The notes under the pieces: model-generated
The model's database searches: none
What the model was told of the DNA's origin: nothing
The model's input: only the letters and a program-made list of their open reading frames with translations
Assembly: GCA_037349105.1 (NCBI GenBank)
Contig: JAYJMM010000100.1
Span: forward strand, 868,001-932,000
Direction: 5' to 3'
DNA from: Limnomonas spitsbergensis
Taxonomy: Eukaryota > Chlorophyta > Chlorophyceae > Chlamydomonadales
Length of the DNA: 64,000 nt
Position numbers and translations under genes: made by a program
Shown here: in pieces, positions 1-10,600 of the stretch
Layout: the number at the start of each line of letters is the position of its first letter
Numbering within the stretch: position 1 is the stretch's first letter

Positions 1-2582
1 TGCCTGTAAGCAGATGATGCCGTGTACGCACCTCGGCAGCCATGCGGCGAACACGCTGTAACGCGGCAGCCAGAGGCGCCTATCTACCTTGCATGGCCGT
101 CCTCATGTCGTCGCTTTTGTGCTGAATGATGCCCAACAACTTGAATCCTTGGAAACGGTTTAGCACGGTTCTATCTGGGTGCCGTACATGCAGACGTGGG
201 CTGGCTGTCTGCGTTGCGCTGCTAAATGGCTGCCAAACTCCAAGATCTCTGATACCAGTATGTGATAGGGGTGGGCGGGCAGTGGTGGGTTGCCTGAGGA
301 TCATTTCATGGTGGGGTGGCTGCTGCCCTGTGGAACAAGACATGTTCTTCCCTCAAGGTCATATGAGGGTTGGGGAAATGGGGCGACATGGGCCGCGACA
401 TGCAGTGGGATGCATGGCTAGTGTGTGGCGAGGCCTCCGTATGTTGAGTCAGGAAAGGCCAGCTTTGCCCCCTTCAAGTTGAACCAAGCATGGACCAGGG
501 CATCTACTGGCATGCCATCACAAAAAAGCAGCGCTGAGTCAGGGAGGTGACAACTGGCATTCTGGCTAGGCATGGACGAGTGGGTGTGGCCAGAGGCGGC
601 TGCTGCGGCGGGCACATGGGATGCTGATGTAGCTGTGGGCCACTGCCTGACACGACGTGGCATAGGACGACCTTGGGCAGGTCGGGGCGCAGCAGGTGAG
701 GGCTGTCAGTGCCCAACGACCCACTGTGGGTCCACGCACCTCATCATGTGTACCCACTCATACGCGCCCCTCTTCATGCATCCCAACAGCTGCGTCGTGT
801 GGCGTTACCCACTAACAGGGAGAAATAAATCTCCGCTGACCCACGATGGTAAAACCCACACCCCCATTGCCCCCCACGTGCACTTTTTCCAATGCGTGTC
901 AGTGGGCAGAAGCAAGGCAGTAATCACGTGCTTTCATGGTGAGGTCTAGGGGAGGTGGTGAGGCCCGTGTCAATTTCTTAGTTGCAGTCAGTATCTCCCT
1001 GGTCGGTACCTACCTGATTCAGTTGTCAGGGTGTGTTAGACCTCGGACGATGCGCAAGTGTGATGACGCCATGTCGTTAAAAACAGTGGAACCCTAAGAG
1101 GGGTGTACGGGAAAAGGAAAGAAGCTGCCTCGTTTTTCATCTTGAATTTCTACACGTCAGAATTCCCACCCCTAGTTCTGTCGAAGAACAACCGCGAGCC
1201 GCCCAAGAGATCAAAATTAAACAAAGACAGACGGACCAGTCAGGCCATTAAGCAACCGAGCACCTGGCCGTCAGCAAGCCTAGCAAGCCAGACGCACGGA
1301 GCCTAACCAGATCCGCAGCTTCCGCATCACTGACGACGTGCATGTCACCGAAGTCATCGACAAGTCGACAACCCAAGTTCACCTACGAGATCAGTTTACA
1401 GGTAAGAGTCCCGCCCAACCGAGTGCCTTCCAAGCTCCGCGAGTTGCCGCCTTTTTCGTGCAAGATCACAAGATGACCACGTTATCAGGTCATCTTGCGT
1501 CCTGCTAGACACAAGCGAGTTCAGTCCCTTTCGAATTCTTCGAAGATTGATGAATTCATCCATCACTGCCTTGCTGGTATACGATTCCTGTGTCTCACGA
1601 GCTCCCCCAGCTGACCCAGCAAATCCACTTAAACTCGGCCGTAATTTCAGTCAGCACACGAAACCTGACGGAGTGGGATCATCCTTTTAGTGCAGTGCAG
1701 GCCTATGATGAGGCTTTGAGACAGGGAGGTTGCCCGTGGGAGTGGGGTGGGTAGATCTGAGATTCCGTAGGGGCCAAGGAACAGTGTGTAAAATTTCAAT
1801 GCACTTCAGCTTTGGCTTTTCAGCTGTATCAAGACATGCGGCCGTGGCAGCATGGCAGCAGGTTGATGGCACAGCAAGTGAGCAAGCAAGCCACGCGGCC
1901 CGCCAGTCAAGTTTTGAGCACTATTGGCCCATCAGTGGTGGCCGCCCGCCCGTGAGCCGTCTATCCCCCAAAGGTGGTCTGACCCACTGGAATATCCCCT
2001 GCAATGAAGTCTCCACCGAACATCACTTCACAGATGTGTCTTCAGAATACCGGTAGGTGTGAAAAAATAGCTAGAAGCCTACATACATACATACACTGTT
2101 ACAGCAGTCTCTATGTCCATTGCTGCCACTAGGGCTTCTGAGGTTCAGACCTTGTACTCAGTGATTTTTTTAGACGGTACCGGGTACAACTCGTACCCAA
2201 ATTCGGTATCGAACATTTATTGGTCCTGAGATGAACGCACTCGCTCGGTACCGAAAATATCCCGAAATGCACCGAGAACTAGAATCGAGATTTTTCGCGC
2301 CTGCGGCGCTCGTTCCCAACATTTCGGTACCCAACAATGAAAAGCGGATCTCATTAAAAAAATCAATGCTTCAGTTATACTAGGGGGGCAGATTTTGAAC
2401 CACCTTTCGCAACAAAAATGGCACCGCAAGATAAAGCATACTGAATCAAAACGCACATAATACCACCACCCTCTCTCGTTCACTTTTCTTTCTTTTTTCT
2501 GAAGTTCCTCGCAGCCAAGATTTTTGAGCAGGACTGAGACAGAGGGGTCCTATCATAAACTTAATACAAACAATCTGGTTGC
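1..2582. other. No supported gene; dispersed-repeat fragments
   Basis: The open frames here are short and have no recognisable protein character. Positions about 310-430 hold a dispersed repeat that recurs inverted at about 9170-9290; both contain a GAAATGGGGC-ACATGGGCCG core. Positions about 1905-1995 resemble one end of the GTAGCTGAA repeat family described elsewhere (a GTGGTGGCCGCC block followed by AAAGGTGGTCTG). A fragment rich in GGTACC words lies at 2170-2335. I see no exon with convincing splice sites. Confidence 0.5.
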
Positions 2583-3167
2583 ATGCAAAGGGGACCAGGC
2601 ATCATGTCACACTCATCTGCGGTGGGGGGCAGCGGGCCCAGTCAAGCAGAGGTCCCTTTGACCAGCCAGGGAGCAGCTTCCGAGGCCGATCAGCTGGCTG
2701 AGCTGGTCGGCGAGGTGGAGGCCCTGATACTTGGCATGGAGTGCGGAGGAGGCAAAGACCGCCTGTCACATCTTCTGAAAGGGGCATCGGCCGACGAGGA
2801 TGGCCACACGGTTGTCGGGAGCAACCTGGCAGGTGTCTCTTCGACCAGCAAAGGGGCAGCAGCTCCCGAGGCGGAACAGCTCACATGGATGGCAGGTCAT
2901 CTGGAGGCGTTGATGCTTCGCACCAGCAGCGCCGAGCGCAAGCTACAGGCTCTGATGCTGGCCAGGGAAGGCATCGACGGCATCCCGGGTAGATCTGCGT
3001 TCAACCTGCTGCGGATGACAGAGCTCCAAAACACGCTGTGGGACGTAAGGACCACTCTGAATAACATTAGAAACACACTGAACGCTCAGCACCACCCGGT
3101 AGACATGGTCGGGGACGGCAGCAGCCTAAAACGCAGGAGGGCCTTATTACTGTTGGAGGGACCATGA
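2583..3167 (+). CDS. Hypothetical protein, 194 aa, internal duplication
   Basis: This is an uninterrupted 194-codon frame with no family I recognise. It contains an approximate internal repeat: residues about 28-61 and 88-122 share the pattern [S/K]GAA-EA[D/E]QL followed by a leucine-rich EALIL or EALML helix and a charged RL or KL end. The C-terminal half (NLLRMTELQNTLWDVR and after) looks helical and could form a coiled coil, and the protein ends in a basic KRRRALLLL stretch. A second Met at codon 8 is an alternative start. No introns are needed. The internal repeat and helical character argue for a real gene, but no homology supports it. The nearest feature is a 76-bp tandem duplication about 380 bp downstream. 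Confidence 0.45.
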   Translation: MQRGPGIMSHSSAVGGSGPSQAEVPLTSQGAASEADQLAELVGEVEALILGMECGGGKDRLSHLLKGASADEDGHTVVGSNLAGVSSTSKGAAAPEAEQLTWMAGHLEALMLRTSSAERKLQALMLAREGIDGIPGRSAFNLLRMTELQNTLWDVRTTLNNIRNTLNAQHHPVDMVGDGSSLKRRRALLLLEGP

Positions 3168-3549
3168 TGTTTACCAGAAGACAAATGGATGGGTATTTTA
3201 AGTACCGGTGAATGAGTGAATAATTCAGGTGTGCCTCCCTGCTGGAGTACAGTTACAGCCTCGTTGCTAACACTGCTAATAATTATGTCCAAGTTCTGAA
3301 TTGTGATTTTTCGCTGCTGCCTCCACTCTCAATTTTGAGTCTTAGTTTCAAGTGTCCGCACCACGCGCTTGGGATGTCATGCACGTCCTGTTTTGCAGAT
3401 TATAGGCGCGACCATAATGTCAGCTCCTTACTTCACGATCATCTGTGCTGTCTTCCTTAGTTTTTAAGAACCTAGCAGGAAGGATGGTGTACTTACAGAG
3501 GTACGGTTTAACTTCTGACTGTTTCACTTCTCTTTGTGCCTCAGCAGAG

Positions 3550-3701
3550 CCCATGCTTTAGACCTTACACATTTGAACGTCGCTGTGCATGGTAGCTGGG
3601 ATTTCGAGTACTCATTCCCTATCTGCCCATGCTTTAGACCTTACACATTTGAACGTCGCTGTGCATGGTAGCTGGGATTTCGAGTACTCATTCCCTATCT
3701 A
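3550..3701. repeat. Near-perfect 76-bp tandem duplication
   Basis: Two adjacent copies of a 76-bp unit start at 3550 and 3626 (CCCATGCTTTAGACCTTACA and following) and are identical over about 75 bases. This implies a very recent duplication. Confidence 0.9.
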
Positions 3702-4104
3702 CCAACCCCATGTGGCCGAGCATTCTGCAGCGCCCAACGGGTATGCAATGTTTTGAAATCATTTGAAACTAGACATGTCAATTTGCTGGTCATGGCAACT
3801 TATCCTCGGATGCTTCTACCCCAGGCGCCCATCTTCCCTGATTTATACGAAACTCCCTCATTGCACACTTCGTCGAAGAGCATGTGGGCTGGACAACTGG
3901 TGGGGCACATTATTCCCACCTATGCTAATAAGTTTGGGGGCACACTGTCATGTCCTCTTTTCATCATTTTTTCTTCAGAGAATGGAGCAGCATATCTATT
4001 TCCCAAACCATTTTTATATCGAGACTTTCATTAGTGCTGTTTGCATCCGTGAGAAATTCCTGAAGATCATCATTATGACTCAACACATGTATAGCTACGA
4101 GTTA

Positions 4105-4165
4105 GACGGCCACGCGGATACGCCTTTCTTGAGCAGGGCCAGAGGTGAAACGTCGTTGACATTTT
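4105..4165 (+). repeat. Short dispersed element, copy 1
   Basis: This diverged copy of a roughly 55-bp family carries GAGCAGGGCCAGAGGTG followed by a GTCGTTGACAT end. Other copies are at about 4630-4685, 22955-23010 and 23665-23715. Confidence 0.6.
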
Positions 4166-4612
4166 GTACTAGGAGCCTCAGAAGCACCACGCAAATCTTG
4201 CGCTTTTTAATGGAATTGGGAGATCTGGAACGAAAAGTATGTTTGGGGCATTAGTTGGTCATTAGCTGCCGTAACACACATATTTACCGAAACAAGCGAA
4301 TACAAATTTATTTGAAGGAAAGCTCCTGTGCCAGACAGGTCACACGTTAAGAGGGGCCACATGCTCTCAAGCAAAAACTCTTCCAAGACCGTTGTTATTA
4401 TGTACACAAGCACCTGCACTCAGTTTATTTTCCTAGACTCATGAAGGTCAGATCAATCATGCTCATACAGAACAGATAGCCAGGCCAATACTACACACGC
4501 TCTCACCTCATGGAATACTATACACAGTCCACCCCCATCCCCATAACAAACTTGAGTGCCCATCCAAAGAGCACGACTGAGCTCTCATTTTTTTCAACAC
4601 ACAGACCCTTCA

Positions 4613-4692
4613 CATAATTGTACATTGTGCGGCCGAGCCTTTTTGAGCACGGCCCAGAGGTGTTATGTCATTGACATAATTGTACATTGTGC
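4613..4692 (+). repeat. Short dispersed element with flanking 19-bp direct repeats
   Basis: A GAGCACGGCCCAGAGGTG core ends in a small palindrome, TGTCATTGACA. A 19-bp direct repeat (ACATAATTGTACATTGTGC) lies at 4613-4631 and 4674-4692 on either side of the core. It could be a target-site duplication or a 61-bp tandem duplication. Confidence 0.6.
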
Positions 4693-4699
4693 AACCACA

Positions 4700-7600
4700 T
4701 CACTCCAGGTCCTTAACCACCTCCGGTGAGCGAGCTGAATCGTTGATTACCTTCCCCGACTCAATCCCTTGTGCGGCCTGAGCCAGATCCCTATCAGCCT
4801 TCACTCCGGCCAGCATCTTGCCCCAGATACGGTGGGAAAAGAACAGGTTTTCCACCTCCTCCAGGGGCACGTTCTTGGTTTCGGGGACGAAGAAGAGGAC
4901 AAACACGGTGAAGAAAAGGATCCACCCAGCGAAGTACTGCAGCAGGTGGGGAGGGGATGCAGCAGGAGCATTATGTTCTTGAAGGGAGGTTTCAACCCAG
5001 ACACCTCCAGCCTATGGCCAGAGTCCTCCTTCTTGTTAAGCCAGCCATGCTAAATACCTTGCCTTAGTCTGTTCGGGCTAGAGAATATATACATTTCCCT
5101 TGTATTTTCGGCCTTTTGCTGTCCCCCCCCTATCCTTCTCGACCTCCCTTTCGTGTGCCACCCGACATCTGGACTTCCACGCGTTCCCCAGCCATTGGAG
5201 CACCGCCCAGTGGTGTCACAACATGAACCCTGGACCCTGTCCTAGACTTCTGGCCAGGCCTCGTCCCAGCCTGACTGCAGGGCCAAACTTTCTAGGTGGT
5301 CTTTCTTAAGCCGAGCACATGAGAAACAAAGAAAACGTGCCTGCAGGGGCGTAAAGGTGAATGGAGCAGTAAGTGCTACATCAGCATCTGTGCTGTGCTC
5401 GTTACCGTCTTTACAGTGGCTGATTTATGTTGCTGACTTTCAGCCACTGTAATTTGAAGGCCAATTCAGCTACTCTTACCAGTGAGGGACCATAATTACT
5501 TTATGACTATGTCTGAATTAGGGCGCAATGGCACAGCACTGATCAGCATAGACCACGTCTGCGCCTCCACGAACATTACTACACCTCTCTGACACCAGGA
5601 AGCCTTGACGACACAGCCTTGCCACACAGCACAGCCATAATATAGCTGAATTCTAAATGCCTTGTAGCTAAATTGCAGCTGAAGGAACCCCAGTGTGCTA
5701 AGGAACCACCAGGAACCAGGATAACACCCACCAGGAAGACTCCGAATTCCATACCACACAGCATGGCCGGGAATGCCTGCCCGTTGAGGAAGGTGATGAG
5801 CAGGCTGACGGAGGTCGTGATAGCCATGCCTGCAGAGCGGGTCTCCAGCGGCTGGACCTCTGCGCACACACCAACAAACGAAGACTTGTCTGGGCGCACA
5901 ATGCCGGTACGCATGCCCCCACACCGCACTGTTCCCTTAGAGTTGACCCCCCTGCGGGACTCACTTTATTACTTGTAACAGCAAACTTACTCTTGCCACA
6001 CATGCCAGCAAACTTACTCTTGCTATTCATGCCAGTCCATCATGGAATGGAAGATCAACACATTCTTGCATGCGCTCGGCCACAGGGCAAAGCGCCACCG
6101 TCTTTCAGTATGTCGACTCCATTTAAAGCACCAACAGTGAGAAGCTTTTGCGTCCTGGTGTTACAAACACCATGCAGGTTATCCAGTGTGTCCGGGATCC
6201 CGGCGGCGCCTTCCCCCAGACAATCGCAGCCAGGACAGAAAAGGGTCACATCAGCGTCGTCACCACGCGGGCAGCCTAGGTTTGCATGGTCACCAGTCTC
6301 ACCACGCGGGCTCCGCAGGCTTTGCGTCGTCGCAATGCGTTCGCCCTGGGTTCCGGGTGTCACCATGCTCCCTAGGTTCCACGTCCTCTCTAGGCCCTTA
6401 GTGGGACTGACACTTTCGAATTTTGAAAAAGTCCTGATGCCAATATGTCGGGCATATTGTGGGGATGCTTCCCACCTATTTTGAAGTATGTTTATTTCCA
6501 TCCTTGCTTTTCCCCAAGACACCCCCCTCAAGTAGTGCCACACACACCTGCCCGGAGGCCATAGCATCGCTTTCTTCGGTGGTGGGATGATGATGTAACA
6601 ACCCAACAACCTCTCTTTCACGTCAATTTCAGGTTTCAGGGGAGAGGATGTGGAATCTAGGGAGCATGGTGACACCCGGCACCCAGCACGAACGCATTGC
6701 GACGACGTGCTTGACCATGCCCCCCCCTGCAACCCTCGCACTAAACACCGCATGCCCCTGGCACTAGCAAGCCGAAGTTTGACCTGACCCCTCTAAAATC
6801 CTTAACCACCCTCCCAACAAGGTTTTGCTCTTAAGATCAGACCCTCACTCTCAACCATGTAACCCTCAAGTATTAAGGAAGGCATGCCCACCTGTGGGCA
6901 CCAGCCAGCCGAGGGGTCCCCAAGACCATGCGAAGCCAGACACCATTAGGCAGAGGAGGAAGAGCACCGCGTGGGAGATGGCCATCCCCGTGCTGCCTAC
7001 TGTGCTAGCCAGAACGGCTCCGATCGCAATCAGCGCGACCGCCATTTGAGAGCCACCCTCGAGGAGTAAGAGCCGGCGACCAAAGTGATCCACGGTGGCA
7101 ACCGCGACGAGCGTGCAGATCTGGAGGGGTTCAGGGTTTAGGGTCAGGGGTGAAGGATTCAGGGTTTAGGGTCAGGGGTGAAGGGTTTTGAGGATTATGG
7201 GTTCCTACCGAAACCACAAAGCAAAAGAGATGAGCGTGCAATAAGAAAATCTAGGGGATGAAATATTGGGGGGAAACCAGAGACATGGGCAGGGATTAGC
7301 GTCTTAGGCAGTTTCTGATGGAAGCTGCCGGGCAAGACCTGCCGAGGAGCAACTGCCAATCCCAAAAAATCTGGACTGGTGCACGGTCTGCGGCTCCGGC
7401 AGCCAGAGTACGCTGGCTGCATGATGGAAAGGGCACAGTCACAGATTCGGCCACTGCCGTTGTTGCCTGTACAACTCTCACGCCCTACCGGATACTTTCC
7501 TTTCTTTACATGCTGGCTGGCTGCGCATGAGCCTACGGTGTAACAGGACAGACAGATGGACAGGTCCCCAACAGGGGTTAAGGGATCAGGGTTAACGGTT

Positions 7601-10600
7601 AAGTCCACAACATGAGTGTAGCGTTCAGGGTTTAGGGTTGAGTCCCCAATAGGGGTTTAGGGTTCAGCGTTTAGGGTTTACTCCCCAACAGGGATTAAGG
7701 GTTTAGGGTTAGGTCCCCAACAGGGGGTTTAGGGTTCAGGATGTAGGGTCTAGTCCCCAACAAACACGCCAAATGGATGGCAACTGCCCACTTTGGGCTG
7801 CTGGCCAGCAGCTTCAGCAAATCGCAAACTACGGTCCGTAGGGCTTTGCTACAGAAGGCCAAACTGCTTGAGCCAAGGTCAGGTCCCAAGTGCTGCCCAC
7901 TCAGGACCTTTCACACAACCCAATTGGTGTCATCACCGCCACCGGCAACCGAACCTAGATTCTGAGCAACATGCGGGCAGTGGCCCAAGCTGCATGGCGC
8001 AGCCGCGCCCTGGGCGTCCCCCCAGGCCCCCGCGACTACAGACAGTGGCTGCAGTGTGGCTGAACCAGGAGTTGAACCACACTGAAATACATGGATTTGC
8101 TCTTGCGAGCACGCACCCATTGGACACCGCTGACGATGACGGCGTAGAGGAGTGATATCTCAGTGTCAAGACCCATAGAGTGGAAGATCTGCGAGACGGG
8201 AAGCCAGCGGCATAGTTGTTGCAAAGTTGACGCAACCACCCAAAGCCTTTTGCGAAAGGGTCAGGCAGAGCGACCCAGGAAGAAATCAGAAAACGAGGAA
8301 CGAGACAAGCACCAGAGACAAAACCAAACCACCAGCAATAGGAACAACAGACGACGAACAAATACCACTACCGCATAGTTCCTGGTCAAGCAAGCAAGCA
8401 TAGCTGTGTGTGAAGGTTCAAGCCAGCCAGCATTGTCGAATGAAACCAGTAGCACAGTTGCAGGCAAAGGGTAAAGAAAGCCAGCCAAGTGCGAGTACAT
8501 TCACACATGTTCAGAGGCATTGGGGAAAAAGGTGGTGCCGGCAAAGGGAGAAGGGGACACTGGTAAAAGGAAACATGCATGCAGGACAGCTGACGTAAGA
8601 TAATACATAGCAAACATTAGCAAAGAAGCGGTAAAGAAGTAGATCATGCTGCACCATTTCATTCACCCTCACGCCTGGACGGGGCGCACTGATGTCTTTC
8701 TTCGGTATCTATTAGCGGAGGAGTCGCGGACGTGGGTCGGTCACATGAGGATGTAAGTATGGTGAAAAAGTTGAAGAAGCTGGCAATATGCTGGTCCGGA
8801 GAAGGAAAACTTTGTGAAGACGAGGATCTCACTAGACGATCGTGCCATGTGGATAATGGCAGGATATTTGGTAGGTGCATATTGGCAAGAGGTGGACATT
8901 ATTGGCAGAATGTGTGGTTATATCAGCAGGATAGTGGCACAAGGTGGACATTGGCTGAAGGTCGATCTTGGCTGGATATTGGTTGAAGGTGGATCTTGGT
9001 GGGATCTTGGAATTAGGTGCATCTTGAGTTGATGAGGGCGTTCAAGTAGTGCCTTGTGCGGCATGAGGGGCGCGTATTCGTGACCAGCCAGCAATACATC
9101 TCTGCGGGCATCATCAACCGCCATCCAAGCATATACAGAGGCCTCGCATGATCGCATCCTACAAACTGTTCATCCCACAGATGGCAATTTGCGCATGCAA
9201 GGTCATGCCTCGGCCCATGTTGCCCCATTTCTTTAACCCTCACGACCCTGAGGGTAGAAAATGACTTGTTCCATACAGAGCAGCAGCCCCCCCCCCCCCC
9301 CCCTCATTTACTGATCCACAGGCAACCCATCACTGCCGTCCACCCTCACATGCCCACCTTCACGCGCCCACCCCCGTGACGCATGACATCTCCATATCAG
9401 CCCACTTACGACACTCATCCCTGTCAGCATACCTGTGGGGAGAAGAATGACAGAGCAATGCCCAGCAGATGCTCTTCCGCCAGTAAATGACCCATTATCA
9501 GCCCTCCACTATCAGCCCACCACTAGCCGCCCACCACATGCACTTACCTGTGGTGAGCAGAACATGAATGCCCAGCAGCTGCTGCCCCACCAATGACAGC
9601 CCACAACCGCCAGCCTACCATCCACAGCTCACAATTTACCCATGGCAAGCAGAACATAACCGACTTGCCCGGCAGCTGCTGCCCCACAACTGACAGCCCA
9701 CCGCTGGCAGTCCACAATAGCTGGCCCACCACTAACAGCCCAGCACTTGCCTGAGGCGAGTAGAACATGATGGAGTCAATGCCCGGCAGCTGCTGGCCCA
9801 GGGGCATGAAGATGGCGATGATGAGTTGGGGCAGGAAAGGCCGGGTGATGATGGTCTTCCAGGGGTTTTCGACCTTGTGGCTGACCTCCGCAGCCTCCAT
9901 GGTGTCCAGGAACTCCGCCTCAACCTCTTCAAAAGCAGCAACATGCAGCAGCAAAAAAACGTAGGGCAAGAGGAGTGTCGCGATGGTCTTCCCGGGGATT
10001 GGCCACCGCGTGGCTGAATTCTGCGGCCTTTCCATTGTGTCCAGGAACTGCTTACAGTCTCCACCTCTGAAAGCCATATTCAATGGCTGTGTGTTGGTGA
10101 ACGATTGCAATGTTCTCTGGGCATTGCCTCGACATACTGCTAGCGAGTGCCAAGTAGATGTCAGCTGCACTGGCACGGGTGGAAGTTTTGGGGGGGATCT
10201 CTCATCTCTGCCTTGTATCCCCTCTTGAAGCCTTAGATGCACAGAAGCATACCCATAGCCCTTTCCTTCTTAGAGCATGCAAGTAATTGTGTATGCGCTT
10301 CTTTACGTTGTCTACCAATTTCCCTTCATTTCTCTAGAATTCCCGTTGCATAATTTGTCCCAGAGGCAAGCGGAAGTTAGTGCCAGGAGGAAAACCTGGC
10401 TCTCTCCACAACATACCATACCATGACACATTCCACACCCCAGCACACTGCATCATTCGCAGCAAGAAGAAGTACAAGAAGAAGTACAAGGAGAAGTACA
10501 AGCTCCTCACCCCCCCCCAAGCATCCCCCCCCCCCCACACACACATACCCACAATCTGTCTGGTCTTGACCGGCACAGCGCGCCCGCATCCGCCCTCCAG

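Larger units (their letters stand above)
3702..4699. other. Region beyond the transporter gene's 3' end
   Basis: No supported gene. A 163-codon frame at 3763-4254 has no coding character and runs through a dispersed repeat. Two copies of a short dispersed element lie at about 4105-4165 and 4630-4685. Because the transporter is on the minus strand, its 3' UTR should fall just below 4700. Confidence 0.5.

Noticed and set aside
3763..4254. 163-codon plus-strand frame
   Set aside because: Not conserved-looking; crosses a dispersed repeat and overlaps another frame of similar quality.
6055..6753. 232-codon minus-strand frame
   Set aside because: It runs through both arms of the foldback element in transporter intron 9 and has no protein character.
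9544..10242. 232-codon minus-strand frame
   Set aside because: It contains transporter exon 7 read through into its introns and the decayed exon copy; the real exon is 9926-9751.
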